Positions 33,481-42,527 of a stretch of 64,000 nucleotides of DNA are shown piece after piece. The DNA comes from Nocardiopsis sp. N85 (lineage in GTDB: Bacteria > Actinomycetota > Actinomycetes > Streptosporangiales > Streptosporangiaceae), in the NCBI RefSeq assembly GCF_028882275.1, contig NZ_JARBUT010000020.1, forward strand, positions 54,813-118,812. Reading direction: 5' to 3'. The notes under the pieces are model-generated. The model had not been told where the DNA came from. It saw nothing but the letters and a program-made list of their open reading frames with translations, and made no database searches. The position numbers were made by a program, and so were the translations under genes. Each line of letters opens with the position of its first letter. Position 1 is the first letter of the stretch.

Positions 33481-34599
33481 ATGTCTGCACCGAACAATTC
33501 CTTCGACCCGGTCGAGGTGACCCCCCTTCACCCCGATGAGGTCGCCCGCATGCGCGAGGAGGCGTTGGCCGCCATCGCCGCCGCCACCGACCTCGCCGAA
33601 CTCAAAGAGGTCCGGCTCGCCCACGCCTCCGACCGCTCCCCGCTGGCCTTGGCCAACCGGGAGATCGGGGCGCTTCCCCCGGCCGCCAAGGCCGAGGCGG
33701 GCAAGCGCGTCGGCGGCGCCCGCCGCGACGTCGGCCAGGCCCTCAAGGAGCGTCAGGCCGTTCTGGAGGCCGAGCGCGACGAGCGCGTCCTGGTCGAGGA
33801 ACGGGTCGACGTCACCCTGCCCTGGGACCGCGCGCCGCGCGGCGCCCGCCACCCGCTGACCACCGTCGCCGAGCGCATGGCCGACGTGTTCGTCGGCATG
33901 GGCTTCGAGATCGCGGAAGGGCCCGAGGTCGAGGCGGAGTGGTTCAACTTCGACGCCCTCAACTTCCAGCCCGACCACCCGGCCCGCACCATGCAGGACA
34001 CCTTCTTCGTCGAAGGACCCGACGGTGGTGCCTCCGGCCTGGTCATGCGCACCCACACCTCACCGGTGCAGGTCCGCGCGCTGCTCTCGCGCGAACTGCC
34101 CGTCTACGTGGTCGCGCCCGGCAAGACCTTCCGCACCGACGAACTCGACGCCACCCACAGCCCGGTCTTCCACCAGTTGGAGGGCCTGGTCGTGGACGAG
34201 GGCATCACGCTGGCGCACCTGCGCGGCGCCATCGACGCCTTCGTCGAGTCCATGTTCGGCGCCGGCCTGCGGACCCGCTTCCGCGCCTCCTACTTCCCCT
34301 TCACCGAGCCGTCGGCCGAGGTGGACATGGAGTGCTTCGTGTGCCGCGGCGCGTCGGTGGGAGACCCCGACGCCCCGTGCCGCACCTGCTCCAGCGAGGG
34401 CTGGATCGAGATCGGCGGCTGCGGCGTGGTCAACCCCCGCGTGCTCGTCGCCGCCGGGGTCGACCCCGAGGTGTACAGCGGCTGGGCCTTCGGCCTGGGG
34501 ATCGAACGGACACTGATGTTCGCGCACGGTGTGCGCGACATGCACGACATGGTCGAGGGTGACATCCGGTTCACCTCGGCGTTCGGGAGTGAGAACTGA
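33481..34599 (+). CDS. pheS: Phenylalanyl-tRNA synthetase alpha subunit
   Basis: Catalytic subunit of the (alpha-beta)2 class II synthetase. The 372 residues start with a coiled-coil tRNA-binding arm (~15-90). The catalytic core follows: HPLTTVAERMADVFVGMGFE, DTFFV, RTHTSPVQVR, YSGWAFGLGIERTLMF and the ending MVEGDIRFTSAFG. Motif 2 is FRTDELDATHSPVFHQLEGL. ATG 33481 follows GTGAGGTGA. The stop overlaps pheT. Confidence 0.97.
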   Translation: MSAPNNSFDPVEVTPLHPDEVARMREEALAAIAAATDLAELKEVRLAHASDRSPLALANREIGALPPAAKAEAGKRVGGARRDVGQALKERQAVLEAERDERVLVEERVDVTLPWDRAPRGARHPLTTVAERMADVFVGMGFEIAEGPEVEAEWFNFDALNFQPDHPARTMQDTFFVEGPDGGASGLVMRTHTSPVQVRALLSRELPVYVVAPGKTFRTDELDATHSPVFHQLEGLVVDEGITLAHLRGAIDAFVESMFGAGLRTRFRASYFPFTEPSAEVDMECFVCRGASVGDPDAPCRTCSSEGWIEIGGCGVVNPRVLVAAGVDPEVYSGWAFGLGIERTLMFAHGVRDMHDMVEGDIRFTSAFGSEN

Positions 34600-37088
34600 T
34601 GCGCGTCCCCCTTTCCTGGCTGCGGGAGTACGTCGACCTGCCGGCCGACGTCACCGCGCGCGACCTCGCCTCCCGCCTGACCCTGGCCGGGCTGGAGGTC
34701 GAGACCGTCGAGACCCTCGGATCGGACCTGACCGGCCCCATCGTCTACGGGCGGGTCCTGGAGATCGAGGAGCTCACCGACTTCAAGAAACCCATCCGCT
34801 ACTGCCGGGTGGACGTCGGGTCGGCCAACGGCACGGGTGAACCCCAGCGGATCATCTGCGGCGCACGCAACTTCTCCGCGGGCGACCTGGTCGTCGTCTC
34901 CCTGCCCGGCGCCGAACTGCCCGGCGGTTTCACGATCGGCTCCCGCAAGACCTACGGCAGGATGTCCGAGGGCATGATCTGCTCGGCCACCGAGCTGGGG
35001 CTGTGGGAGGACCACACCGGCATCGTCATCCTCCCCGAGGGCTTCGGCGAGGTCGGCGAGGACGCCATCGGTCCGCTCGGGCTGCGTGAGGACGTCCTCG
35101 ACATCGCCGTCACCCCCGACCGGGGTTACGCGCTGTCGATCCGCGGCGTGGCCCGCGACACCGCGGCCCTGTACGGCGTCGCCTTCCACGACCCGGCCGG
35201 CGTCGCCGTGGCCGCCCCCGCCGGCGAGGGCCACCCGGCCGCCATCGCCGACGCCTCCCTGTGCGACCGCCTCGTGCTGCGCGGGGTCACCGGCTTCGAC
35301 CCCGACGCGGCCGGCCCGCTGTGGATGAAGCGTCGCCTGCACCAGAGCGGGGTGCGCCCCGTCTCCCTGGCCGTCGACGTCACCAACTACGTGATGCTCG
35401 AACTCGGCCAGCCGCTGCACGCCTGGGACCGCGATCACCTCACCGGTACCGTGACCGTGCGCGCCGCCGAGGCGGGCGAGAAGCTGGAGACCCTGGACCA
35501 CGTCCAGCGCTCCCTGGACACCGACGACATCGTCATCGCCGACGGGTCCGGAGCCCAGGCGATCGCCGGCGTCATGGGCGGTGTGGACACCGAGATCGGG
35601 CTCACCTCCAGCGAGGTCCTCATCGAGGCGGCCCACTTCGACGCGATGCGCATCGCCCGCGCCTCACGCCGCCACCAGCTCTCCTCGGAGGCCTCTCGGC
35701 GTTTCGAGCGCGGCGTGGACGCCGACCTGCAACTCGCCGCCGCGACTCGCGCCGTCGAACTGCTCGCCGAACTGGGCGGGGCCACCGTCGAAGGCGCCTA
35801 CACCCACCTGGACCGGGTCGCCCCGCGCGCCCCGATCACGGTGAAGGCCGCGCACGCCGCCGCCGTCTCGGGCGTCGACTACCCCGCGGGCACCAGCGAG
35901 AGGTGGCTGGAGACCGTCGGCTGCGAGGTCGTCGTCGACGGGGACGACCTGAAGGTCACCCCGCCCTCGTGGCGCCCCGACCTGACCGACCCCAACGACC
36001 TGGCCGAAGAGGTCATCCGCTTCGAGGGCTACGAGAACATCCCCTCGATCCGGCCCCGCGGCTCCGGTCGCGGACTCACCTCGGGTCAGCGGCTGCGTCG
36101 CGCCGTCGGCCGGGCCCTGGCCGACGCCGGGTACAACGAGGTGCTGTCCTACCCGTTCACCGGTGAGCGGGACCTCGACGGACTCCAACTGTCCGACGAC
36201 GACGCCCGCCGGGGAGCCCTGCGCCTGGCCAACCCGCTCAACGACGAGGAGCCGCTGCTGCGGACCACGTTGCTGCCGGGTCTGTTCAAGGCGTTGACCC
36301 GCAACGTGGGCCGCGGCTTCACCGACGTCGCCCTGTTCGAGACGGGCCTGGTGTACCGGCCTCGGCCGGGCGCCGGCCGCGCCCCCCTGCCGCCGGTGGA
36401 CCGGGTCCCGAGCGCCGAGGAACTCGCGCTCATCGACGCCGCCCTGCCCGAACAGCCGCGTCGTGTCGGCGTCGTCATCACCGGTGACGCCGAGCGCGCC
36501 GGCTGGTGGGGCGGGGGCCGCGCGGCCACCTGGGCCGACGCGATCCGGGCCGCCCGAGAGGTCGCCCGTGTCGCCGGTGTCGACCTGGAGGTCGAGGCCG
36601 ACGCCCACGCCCCCTGGCACCCCGGCCGCTGCGCCGCGCTGTACGTGCGGGTGGCGGGGGAGCGCCTGCTCGTCGGCCACGCCGGTGAACTGCACCCGCG
36701 CACCGTCAAGGCGTTCGGGATGCCCGAGCGCACGGTGGCGATGGAGCTGGACCTGGACCGCATCGAGCGGGCCCGCACACCGGTCGTCGCCCCCGAGGTC
36801 TCCACCTACCCGGTGGCCACCCAGGACGTCGCCCTGGTCGTCGACGAGACGGTCCCGGTCGGCGCCATCCGCGACGCGCTGGTCGAGGGCGCCGGCGACC
36901 TGGTGGAGAGCGTGCGCCTGTTCGACGTCTACACCGGAGAGCAGGTGGGCGAGGGACGCAGGTCGGTGGCCTTCACCCTGCGCTTCCGGGCCGGCGACCG
37001 CACCCTGACCGCGGAGGAGGCGAGCGCCGCCCGCGACGCCGCCGTGGCCGTGGCCGCCGAGCGCACCGGCGCCGCGCTGCGCGCCTGA
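34599..37088 (+). CDS. pheT: Phenylalanyl-tRNA synthetase beta subunit
   Basis: The 829-residue beta subunit contains the N-terminal tRNA-binding (EMAP-like) domain (~40-150), B3/4 editing domain (~205-380), B5 domains (~400-475), a catalytic-like core and a C-terminal ferredoxin-fold anticodon-binding domain (FDX-ACB, ~735-829, starting STYPVATQDVALVVDE). ATG 34599 shares a base with the pheS stop (TGATG). Confidence 0.97.
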   Translation: MRVPLSWLREYVDLPADVTARDLASRLTLAGLEVETVETLGSDLTGPIVYGRVLEIEELTDFKKPIRYCRVDVGSANGTGEPQRIICGARNFSAGDLVVVSLPGAELPGGFTIGSRKTYGRMSEGMICSATELGLWEDHTGIVILPEGFGEVGEDAIGPLGLREDVLDIAVTPDRGYALSIRGVARDTAALYGVAFHDPAGVAVAAPAGEGHPAAIADASLCDRLVLRGVTGFDPDAAGPLWMKRRLHQSGVRPVSLAVDVTNYVMLELGQPLHAWDRDHLTGTVTVRAAEAGEKLETLDHVQRSLDTDDIVIADGSGAQAIAGVMGGVDTEIGLTSSEVLIEAAHFDAMRIARASRRHQLSSEASRRFERGVDADLQLAAATRAVELLAELGGATVEGAYTHLDRVAPRAPITVKAAHAAAVSGVDYPAGTSERWLETVGCEVVVDGDDLKVTPPSWRPDLTDPNDLAEEVIRFEGYENIPSIRPRGSGRGLTSGQRLRRAVGRALADAGYNEVLSYPFTGERDLDGLQLSDDDARRGALRLANPLNDEEPLLRTTLLPGLFKALTRNVGRGFTDVALFETGLVYRPRPGAGRAPLPPVDRVPSAEELALIDAALPEQPRRVGVVITGDAERAGWWGGGRAATWADAIRAAREVARVAGVDLEVEADAHAPWHPGRCAALYVRVAGERLLVGHAGELHPRTVKAFGMPERTVAMELDLDRIERARTPVVAPEVSTYPVATQDVALVVDETVPVGAIRDALVEGAGDLVESVRLFDVYTGEQVGEGRRSVAFTLRFRAGDRTLTAEEASAARDAAVAVAAERTGAALRA

Positions 37089-37105
37089 CGCCTTCGACGC
37101 GCATC

Positions 37106-37131
37106 GGGGCCGCCCCCACCGGGGCGGCCCC
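37106..37131 (+). terminator. pheST terminator
   Basis: A perfect 11-bp stem GGGGCCGCCCC/GGGGCGGCCCC has loop CACC, starts 17 bp after pheT and is followed by TTCGTGTT. Confidence 0.88.
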
Positions 37132-37434
37132 TTCGTGTTGCGCGGTGATGAACGTCCCGAGGCGAAACGACACGCGAACAGGGGTCTGTCGAGAATTTTT
37201 TTCGGGAGTGTCATCCCTGGCCGGTAGGGGTTTTCGAGGGCACGACCCGGGGTGGCCGGAATGACGTCCACATTTCGGGGCATGAAAGTTCGTTTCGTCC
37301 CTTGCTGTGGGCGGCCTCCCGCGCTTAGCCTGCAAGCACCCGCCTCTCCTAGGGCGCCCAGAGGCGGGGACCGCAGCATTTCCGGCAGCGCGTCGTTCCT
37401 TGTTCGCGCACGTCCACGGCTCGGAGGTCGCCCT
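37132..37434. other. Leader of the aminotransferase gene
   Basis: About 300 bp. It includes an AT-rich patch (AATTTTTTTC near 37193) and the hairpin CCCGCCTC/GAGGCGGG (37339-37368, 14-nt loop with inner GGGCGCCC). I could not identify a known riboswitch. The GAAGTAT-type sites seen before the MarR gene are not obvious here. Confidence 0.45.
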
Positions 37435-38742
37435 ATGACCGAAACGGTTGTTCCGTCCGTCCCCGTCATTCCGCAGACGCGGGAGCCCGGACGCCTCTGG
37501 CACACATTCTGTGACATGAACACGGTCCGCAAGGGGCCGGAGTTCACGGTGGCCCGCGCCGAGGGCGTGTGGCTCTGGGACGAGAGCGGGGATCGGTACC
37601 TCGACGGCACGGCCAGCCTCTGGTACTGCAACGTCGGCCACGGTCGGCCGGAGATCGCCGAGGCCGTGCACCGACAGATGCTCACCCTGGACGCCTACAC
37701 CGTCTACGGGGACTTCGCCAACCAACCGGCGGTACGGCTCAGCGAGCGACTGGCCGCGCACGCCCCCGTCGTCGATCCCCGGGTGATCCTCACCTGTGGT
37801 GGCGGGGAGTCCATCGACACCGCGGCCAAGCTGGCCCGTCGCTATCACGCGGTCACCGGGGCCCCGGAGAAGGTCCACCTGATCAGCCGCACCGGTGGTT
37901 ACCACGGCCTGAACGGGTTCGGCACCAGCGTCATCGGCATGGAGCGTTTCCGCGCCGGGTACGGGCCGCTGATCGAGGACGTGTCGGTGGTCCCGCACGA
38001 CTCGGCGGCGGCCCTGGAGGCGGAGATCCTGCGGGTGGGGCCCGAGCGGGTGGCGGCCTTCTTCGCCGAACCGGTCATCGGCGCGGGCGGGGTGTACGCG
38101 CCGCCGCAGGGGTACTTCACGGAGGTGGCCCGGATCTGCGAGCGGTACGGGGTGCTGTTCATCGTGGACAGCGTCATCTGCGGGTTCGCGCGGCTGGGGG
38201 ACTGGTTCGGCATCGAGCGGTTCGGCGTGCGGCCCGACATGATCGTCTTCGCCAAGGGCGTCTCCAGCGGCTACCTGCCCTTGGGCGGCGTGGTGGTGAG
38301 CGGCCGGGTGGCCGACCCGTTCTGGTACGGGGAGGGACACCCGTTCCTGCACGGGACCACCTACGCCGGACATCCCACCGCCTGCGCGGCGGCCATGGCC
38401 AACCTCGACATCCTGGAGCGCGAGGACCTGTTCACGGTCTCCCTGGAGGTCGAACGGCAGCTGGACGGGGCCCTGCGCACTCTGGCCGACCACCCGCTGG
38501 TGGCGCAGGTCCGCGCCGGCACCGGTGTGATGGGCGCGGTGGAGCTCACCGAGGAGACGCTGACCGGGCGGGGGATCACCACGGCGGAGGTGTTCCTGGA
38601 GGCGCGGGCGCGCGGGGTGATCCTGCGGGCGGTGCCCGACGCGCTGCTGGTCTCACCGCCGTTGATCATCACCTGGGAGCAGATCGATCACCTGGTCTCC
38701 ACACTGTCGGCGTCCCTGGACGCGGTGGCGGCGCGCCACTAG
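37435..38742 (+). CDS. Class III PLP-dependent aminotransferase
   Basis: A class III (omega-amino acid/diamine) aminotransferase. The 435 residues have PLP phosphate/ring contacts (CGGGESIDTAAKLA, GGYHGLNGFG) and the ring-Asp in FIVDSVICGFARLG; the more usual DEV is DSV here. The Schiff-base Lys274 lies in FAKGVSSGYLPLGG. ATG 37435 has GGAGG 8 nt upstream; the longer frame from 37252 has no such support. With a MarR regulator and an amine-oxidase-like flavoprotein downstream, a role in catabolism of a primary amine or polyamine is likely. The exact substrate cannot be read from sequence. Confidence 0.9.
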   Translation: MTETVVPSVPVIPQTREPGRLWHTFCDMNTVRKGPEFTVARAEGVWLWDESGDRYLDGTASLWYCNVGHGRPEIAEAVHRQMLTLDAYTVYGDFANQPAVRLSERLAAHAPVVDPRVILTCGGGESIDTAAKLARRYHAVTGAPEKVHLISRTGGYHGLNGFGTSVIGMERFRAGYGPLIEDVSVVPHDSAAALEAEILRVGPERVAAFFAEPVIGAGGVYAPPQGYFTEVARICERYGVLFIVDSVICGFARLGDWFGIERFGVRPDMIVFAKGVSSGYLPLGGVVVSGRVADPFWYGEGHPFLHGTTYAGHPTACAAAMANLDILEREDLFTVSLEVERQLDGALRTLADHPLVAQVRAGTGVMGAVELTEETLTGRGITTAEVFLEARARGVILRAVPDALLVSPPLIITWEQIDHLVSTLSASLDAVAARH

Positions 38743-38757
38743 GGCGTACGCGGATCC

Positions 38758-38788
38758 GTGCGGGCGGGGCCCCGGGCCCCGCCCACAC
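38758..38788 (+). terminator. Terminator of the aminotransferase gene
   Basis: An 11-bp perfect stem GGGCGGGGCCC/GGGCCCCGCCC is extended by GTG/CAC across a single C/A mismatch. The apex is a single unpaired base, so the top must open. It lies 16 bp after the stop. Confidence 0.75.
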
Positions 38789-38818
38789 GTGTGAGCCGTC
38801 CCGGAATCATCGCCTTCT

Positions 38819-38888
38819 GAAGTATTTTCCTTGGAAAAGACTTTCCCGTGCGGCCATCGTCGGGTAATGTTTTCTGGGAAGATACTTC
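38819..38888. promoter_or_regulatory. Two inverted operator-like sites upstream of the MarR gene
   Basis: Site 1 (38819-38837) and site 2 (38870-38888, opposite strand) share GAAGTATNTTCCNNGNAAA. Site 1 also contains the perfect dyad TTTTCC-TT-GGAAAA. The centres are ~51 bp apart, close to five helical turns. This suits binding of two MarR dimers on the same DNA face. The region is AT-rich compared with its flanks and should contain the marR promoter. Confidence 0.65.
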
Positions 38889-38942
38889 TTTATGGGGTGG
38901 TTGCCGGAGGGCGAGGGCATCCCGAGCGACAGGGGGCGGACC

Positions 38943-39416
38943 ATGACCGCACGACCGACCGAGGACGCCGTTCTCACCGAGGACGACCTCATCACGGCCT
39001 GGGGTCTGCTGCACGAGGCCATGAACAACGTGCAGCCCCGACTGCTGCGCGGCATCACCCCCGACGGCAAGGACATGGCCGGCCCCTGGTTCGAAGTGCT
39101 CATACGGCTCCAGCGCACTCCCGGGCACCGGCTTCCGATGAGCCGCCTGGCCCGCGAGGTCAGCCTGAGCACCGGCGGCTTCACCAAGCTCGCCGACCGC
39201 CTCGAACGCGAGGGGTACCTCCAGCGCGAGAACTGCGCCTCGGACCGGCGCGTGGTCTACGCCGTCCTCACCCCGGAGGGACTCGACTTCATCCGTCGGG
39301 TGCGCGTCAAGCACGTCGAGCGGTTGCGCGAGCACGTGCTGGGCCCCTTGGGTGAGGACGGGGTGCGCACGCTGTCCTCGGTGGCGCGGACGCTCCGTGA
39401 CAGTGCCACCTGTTGA
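38943..39416 (+). CDS. MarR-family transcriptional regulator
   Basis: A 157-residue winged-helix repressor. The DNA-binding part is PMSRLAREVSLSTGGFTKLADRLEREGYLQ, followed by the wing (ASDRRVVYAVLTPEG) and a C-terminal dimerisation helix. ATG 38943 has GGGGCGGA ~4 nt upstream; ATG 38892 would start inside the operator region and is less likely. It sits between the aminotransferase and the FAD oxidase and probably controls both in response to a small amine or aromatic ligand. Direction of regulation is unknown. Confidence 0.9.
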   Translation: MTARPTEDAVLTEDDLITAWGLLHEAMNNVQPRLLRGITPDGKDMAGPWFEVLIRLQRTPGHRLPMSRLAREVSLSTGGFTKLADRLEREGYLQRENCASDRRVVYAVLTPEGLDFIRRVRVKHVERLREHVLGPLGEDGVRTLSSVARTLRDSATC

Positions 39417-39474
39417 TCGTGCTCATCGATGGAAACGCTCGGTAGTCGATTCGGCTGTCCGGGCGCCGCTCCGT

Positions 39475-39490
39475 CCGTACGAAAGTACGG
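39475..39490. promoter_or_regulatory. Palindrome upstream of the FAD oxidoreductase gene
   Basis: CCGTAC-GAAA-GTACGG is a perfect dyad 93 bp before ATG 39583. It resembles the MarR sites only partly, so the cognate protein is uncertain. Confidence 0.4.
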
Positions 39491-39582
39491 AAAACGTCCC
39501 ACCGGCCGTCGTTCCCGTGTAGGTTGGCGGATGTTCGAGGGCTCCGTGGGGCGGGGCCCCAACGGGAGGCCCGGGGGGAATC

Positions 39583-41034
39583 ATGGGACTGTTCACCACT
39601 GCCGCTCAGATGAGGCCGATCCCCCGGTCGACCCGCTTCGTCAACGGCGCCGTCTCCTTCTGGTTCCGCGAGATCGGTCTCCCCGAGCGCAGGGACCCCC
39701 TTCCCGGCAGCGCCGACTACGACGTCTGCGTGGTCGGTGCCGGGTACACCGGGCTGTGGACCGCGTACTACCTCAAGAAGGCCCGGCCCGACCTGCGCGT
39801 CGTCGTTCTCGAACGCGAGTTCGCCGGCTTCGGCGCCTCGGGGCGTAACGGAGGGTGGCTGTCGGCCGAGTTCGCCGGCTCCCGTGAACGTTACGCGGAG
39901 TCACACGGCAAGGGTGCGATGATCGCCCTCCAGCGCGCCATGATGAGCACCGTCGACGAGGTGATCTCCGTCGCCGAGACCGAGGGCATCGACGCCGACA
40001 TCGTCAAGGGCGGCATGCGCCTGGTCGCCACCAACGCCGCCCAGCGCGACCGGATGGTCGAGGACATCGAGTACCTCCAGGAGTGGGGGTACTGGCCCGA
40101 CGACATCCACCTGCTCCCCGACGACCACGGGTCTCCCCTCGCCGTGCACGAGGCCGTGGCCTCCGCCTACTCCCCGCACGCCGCGCGCGTGCAGCCCGCC
40201 AAACTCGTGACCGGGCTGGCCCGGGCGGTGGAGGCCCTGGGCGTGACCATCTTCGAGGGCACCGCCGTGGAGGAGATCCGCCCCCGGCAGGGCGCGGCGC
40301 GTCCGGCCGTGGTCACCGAGCACGGCACCGTCTACGCCGACCACATCGTCCGCGCCACCGAGGGCTTCACCTCCACCCTGCGCGGCCAGCGCCGCGAGTG
40401 GCTGCCGATGAACTCCTCGATGATCGCCACCGAGCCCATCCCCGCCGAGGTGTGGGACAAGATCGGCTGGGAGGGACGCGAGGTCCTCGGCGACACCGCG
40501 CACGCCTACGTCTACGCCCAGCGCACCGCCGACGACCGCATCGCCATCGGCGGCCGGGGCGTGCCCTACCGCTTCGGTTCGGCGCAGGACAAGGACGGCG
40601 TCACCCAGCCCCAGACCATCGCCGAACTCTGGCGCGCGCTCACCCGGATGTTCCCGGACGTGGCCGACGTGCCGGTCGAGCACGCCTGGTCGGGCGTCCT
40701 GGGCGTGCCCCGCGACTGGTGCCCGAGCGTGCACATGGACACCGAGAGCGGCATCGGCTGGGCCGGCGGGTACGTGGGCAGCGGTGTGGCCACCAGCAAC
40801 CTGGCCGGACGCACCCTGCGCGACCTCGTCCTGGGCCGGGACACCGAACTGACCCGCCTGCCCTGGGTGGGGCACCAGGTGCGCGGCTGGGAGCCCGAGC
40901 CCCTCCGCTGGGTCGGCACCCAGGTCATCTACGGGCTCTACCGCAGCGCCGACCGCCGCGAGTCCAAGACCCCCGAGGAGAAGGCGCACACCTCCCGCCT
41001 GGCCGGCCTGGCCACCCGCATCGCCGGCCGCTGA
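39583..41034 (+). CDS. DadA/PuuB-like FAD-dependent oxidoreductase
   Basis: A flavin-dependent amine or amino acid oxidase of the DAO fold, similar in architecture to gamma-glutamylputrescine oxidase. The 483 residues have an N-terminal extension (~1-45) and the FAD dinucleotide motif VVGAGYTGLWTAYYL (~50-64). EREFAGFGASGRNGGWLSAE is the GxSGRNGG segment typical of PuuB. GTAVEEIRP and a C-terminal FAD segment (YVGSGVATSNLAGRTLRDL) follow. ATG 39583 has GGGGGGAATC upstream. The linked aminotransferase and MarR gene suggest one amine-utilisation regulon. Confidence 0.88.
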   Translation: MGLFTTAAQMRPIPRSTRFVNGAVSFWFREIGLPERRDPLPGSADYDVCVVGAGYTGLWTAYYLKKARPDLRVVVLEREFAGFGASGRNGGWLSAEFAGSRERYAESHGKGAMIALQRAMMSTVDEVISVAETEGIDADIVKGGMRLVATNAAQRDRMVEDIEYLQEWGYWPDDIHLLPDDHGSPLAVHEAVASAYSPHAARVQPAKLVTGLARAVEALGVTIFEGTAVEEIRPRQGAARPAVVTEHGTVYADHIVRATEGFTSTLRGQRREWLPMNSSMIATEPIPAEVWDKIGWEGREVLGDTAHAYVYAQRTADDRIAIGGRGVPYRFGSAQDKDGVTQPQTIAELWRALTRMFPDVADVPVEHAWSGVLGVPRDWCPSVHMDTESGIGWAGGYVGSGVATSNLAGRTLRDLVLGRDTELTRLPWVGHQVRGWEPEPLRWVGTQVIYGLYRSADRRESKTPEEKAHTSRLAGLATRIAGR

Positions 41035-41049
41035 CGGAACCCGGATCCC

Positions 41050-41065
41050 GTCAGGTTTCCCTGAC
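41050..41065 (+). terminator. Short terminator after the FAD oxidoreductase
   Basis: GTCAGG-TTTC-CCTGAC is a perfect 6-bp stem with a 4-nt loop, 16 bp after the stop. Confidence 0.55.
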
Positions 41066-41421
41066 AGGCCATGACTTTTGAACGGTGTTCGAAGTCATGA
41101 CGAGGGTTCCCGTGGTGCCCTTCTCCGAGCTCATCGACAGACCCGGGGCGACCACGGCCGAGCCGGCCGCGTCCAGGGCCGCGAACCGTGACCGCGTCGG
41201 CGCGACGCCGACGACCTCGGCCGGCGCGACGTCGACGCCGACCGTCGGCGCACCGAGATGGTCGCCATCGCCGTGCGGGCGCGTCCGGTACCTCGTCGAC
41301 GAGGAGCGGCGGTCCGTGTGGATCGAGCGGGCCGGTCCCCGCCACCCCGAGAGGCACGGAGTGGGGGCGTGGCGCCGAGGCCGGTGTGAGGATGCTCGCG
41401 CCGGCCCTCTTCCGAACCGGC
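41066..41421. other. Gene-free stretch before the arg operon promoter
   Basis: About 355 bp with a plausible but unsupported frame (41085-41429, Arg/Pro/Ser-rich, no ribosome binding site or family similarity). I see no RNA gene or clear repeat. Confidence 0.45.
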
Positions 41422-41456
41422 TTGCATAAATTTGCAGCAGTGTGCATGATAGTTCA
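41422..41456 (+). promoter_or_regulatory. arg operon promoter overlapped by an ArgR-type box
   Basis: TTGCAT (41422-41427) and CATGAT (41445-41450) are separated by exactly 17 bp and form a good sigma70-type promoter. The same bases lie in two AT-rich half-boxes, TTGCATAAATTTGCA (41422-41436) and TGTGCATGATAGTTCA (41441-41456). These resemble ARG boxes bound by ArgR hexamers. Repression by arginine through the operon's own ArgR is the natural inference. Confidence 0.78.
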
Positions 41457-41480
41457 GTCATCGAGAGCGAGGGGAGCACC

Positions 41481-42509
41481 ATGGGTTACAACGCGGCGAT
41501 CGCCGGGGCCAGTGGATACGCCGGAGGTGAGGTGCTCCGCCTGCTGCTCGACCACCCCGAGATCGAGATCGGCGCCGTCACCGCCGCCAAGAACGCCGGG
41601 ACCCCGCTCATCGCCCACCAGCCGCACCTGCTGCCCCTGGCCGACCGGATCCTGGCGCCCACCGACATCGACTCCCTGCGCGGCCACGACATCGTCTTCC
41701 TCGCCCTCCCGCACGGTCAGTCCGCCGACATCGCCCAACGGCTCGGCGACGACGTCCTCGTCATCGACTGCGGTGCCGACTTCCGCCTGGAGGACCCCGG
41801 CGCCTGGGAACGCTTCTACGGCACCCCCCACGCGGGCACCTGGCCCTACGGCCTGCCCGAGCTGCCCGGACAGCGTGAGCGGCTCACCGGGGCCAAGCGC
41901 GTCGCCGTCCCCGGCTGCCACGTCACCGTCGCCACCCTCGCCCTGTTCCCCGGCCTGGCCGAACAGCTCGTCGAGCCCGACCTCACCGTGGTCGCCGTCA
42001 CCGGCACCTCCGGCGCCGGCAAGGCCCCCAAGCCCAACCTCATCGGCAGCGAGGTCATGGGCGCCCTCACCCCCTACGGCGTGGGCGGCGTCCATCGCCA
42101 CAACCCCGAGATCGTCCAGAACCTCACCGCGGTCACCGGCGAACCCGTCAAGCTCTCCTTCACCCCGGTCCTGGCACCCCTGCCCCGCGGCATCCTCGCC
42201 ACCTGCACCGCGCCGGTCAAGCCCGGCGTCACCGCCGAGCAGGTGCGGGCCGCCTACGAGACCACCTACGCCGACGAGCCCTTCGTCCACCTCCTGCCCG
42301 AGGGCACCTGGCCCAGCACCGCCATGACGCTCGCCGCCAACACCACCCTCGTCCAGGTCACCGTCGACCCCGACGCCGGACGCATGGTCGTCGTCGCCGC
42401 ACTGGACAACCTCACCAAGGGCACCGCCGGCGGCGCGATCCAAAGCGCCAACCTCGCCCTCGGCCTGCCCGAGCCCACCGGCCTCCCGCTCGCCGCCGTG
42501 GCTCCCTGA
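41481..42509 (+). CDS. argC: N-acetyl-gamma-glutamyl-phosphate reductase
   Basis: Third step of arginine synthesis, NADPH-dependent. The 342 residues carry the N-terminal GASGYAGGEVLRLLL dinucleotide loop, catalytic Cys146 in VPGCHVTV, and GSEVMGALTPYGVGGVHRH. The C-terminal segment is ALDNLTKGTAGGAIQSANLAL. ATG 41481 has GAGGGGAG 5-6 nt upstream; the open frame to 41442 overlaps the promoter and is rejected. It is the first gene of the arg operon. Confidence 0.96.
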   Translation: MGYNAAIAGASGYAGGEVLRLLLDHPEIEIGAVTAAKNAGTPLIAHQPHLLPLADRILAPTDIDSLRGHDIVFLALPHGQSADIAQRLGDDVLVIDCGADFRLEDPGAWERFYGTPHAGTWPYGLPELPGQRERLTGAKRVAVPGCHVTVATLALFPGLAEQLVEPDLTVVAVTGTSGAGKAPKPNLIGSEVMGALTPYGVGGVHRHNPEIVQNLTAVTGEPVKLSFTPVLAPLPRGILATCTAPVKPGVTAEQVRAAYETTYADEPFVHLLPEGTWPSTAMTLAANTTLVQVTVDPDAGRMVVVAALDNLTKGTAGGAIQSANLALGLPEPTGLPLAAVAP

Positions 42510-42527
42510 GCACTGGAAAGGCACAAC

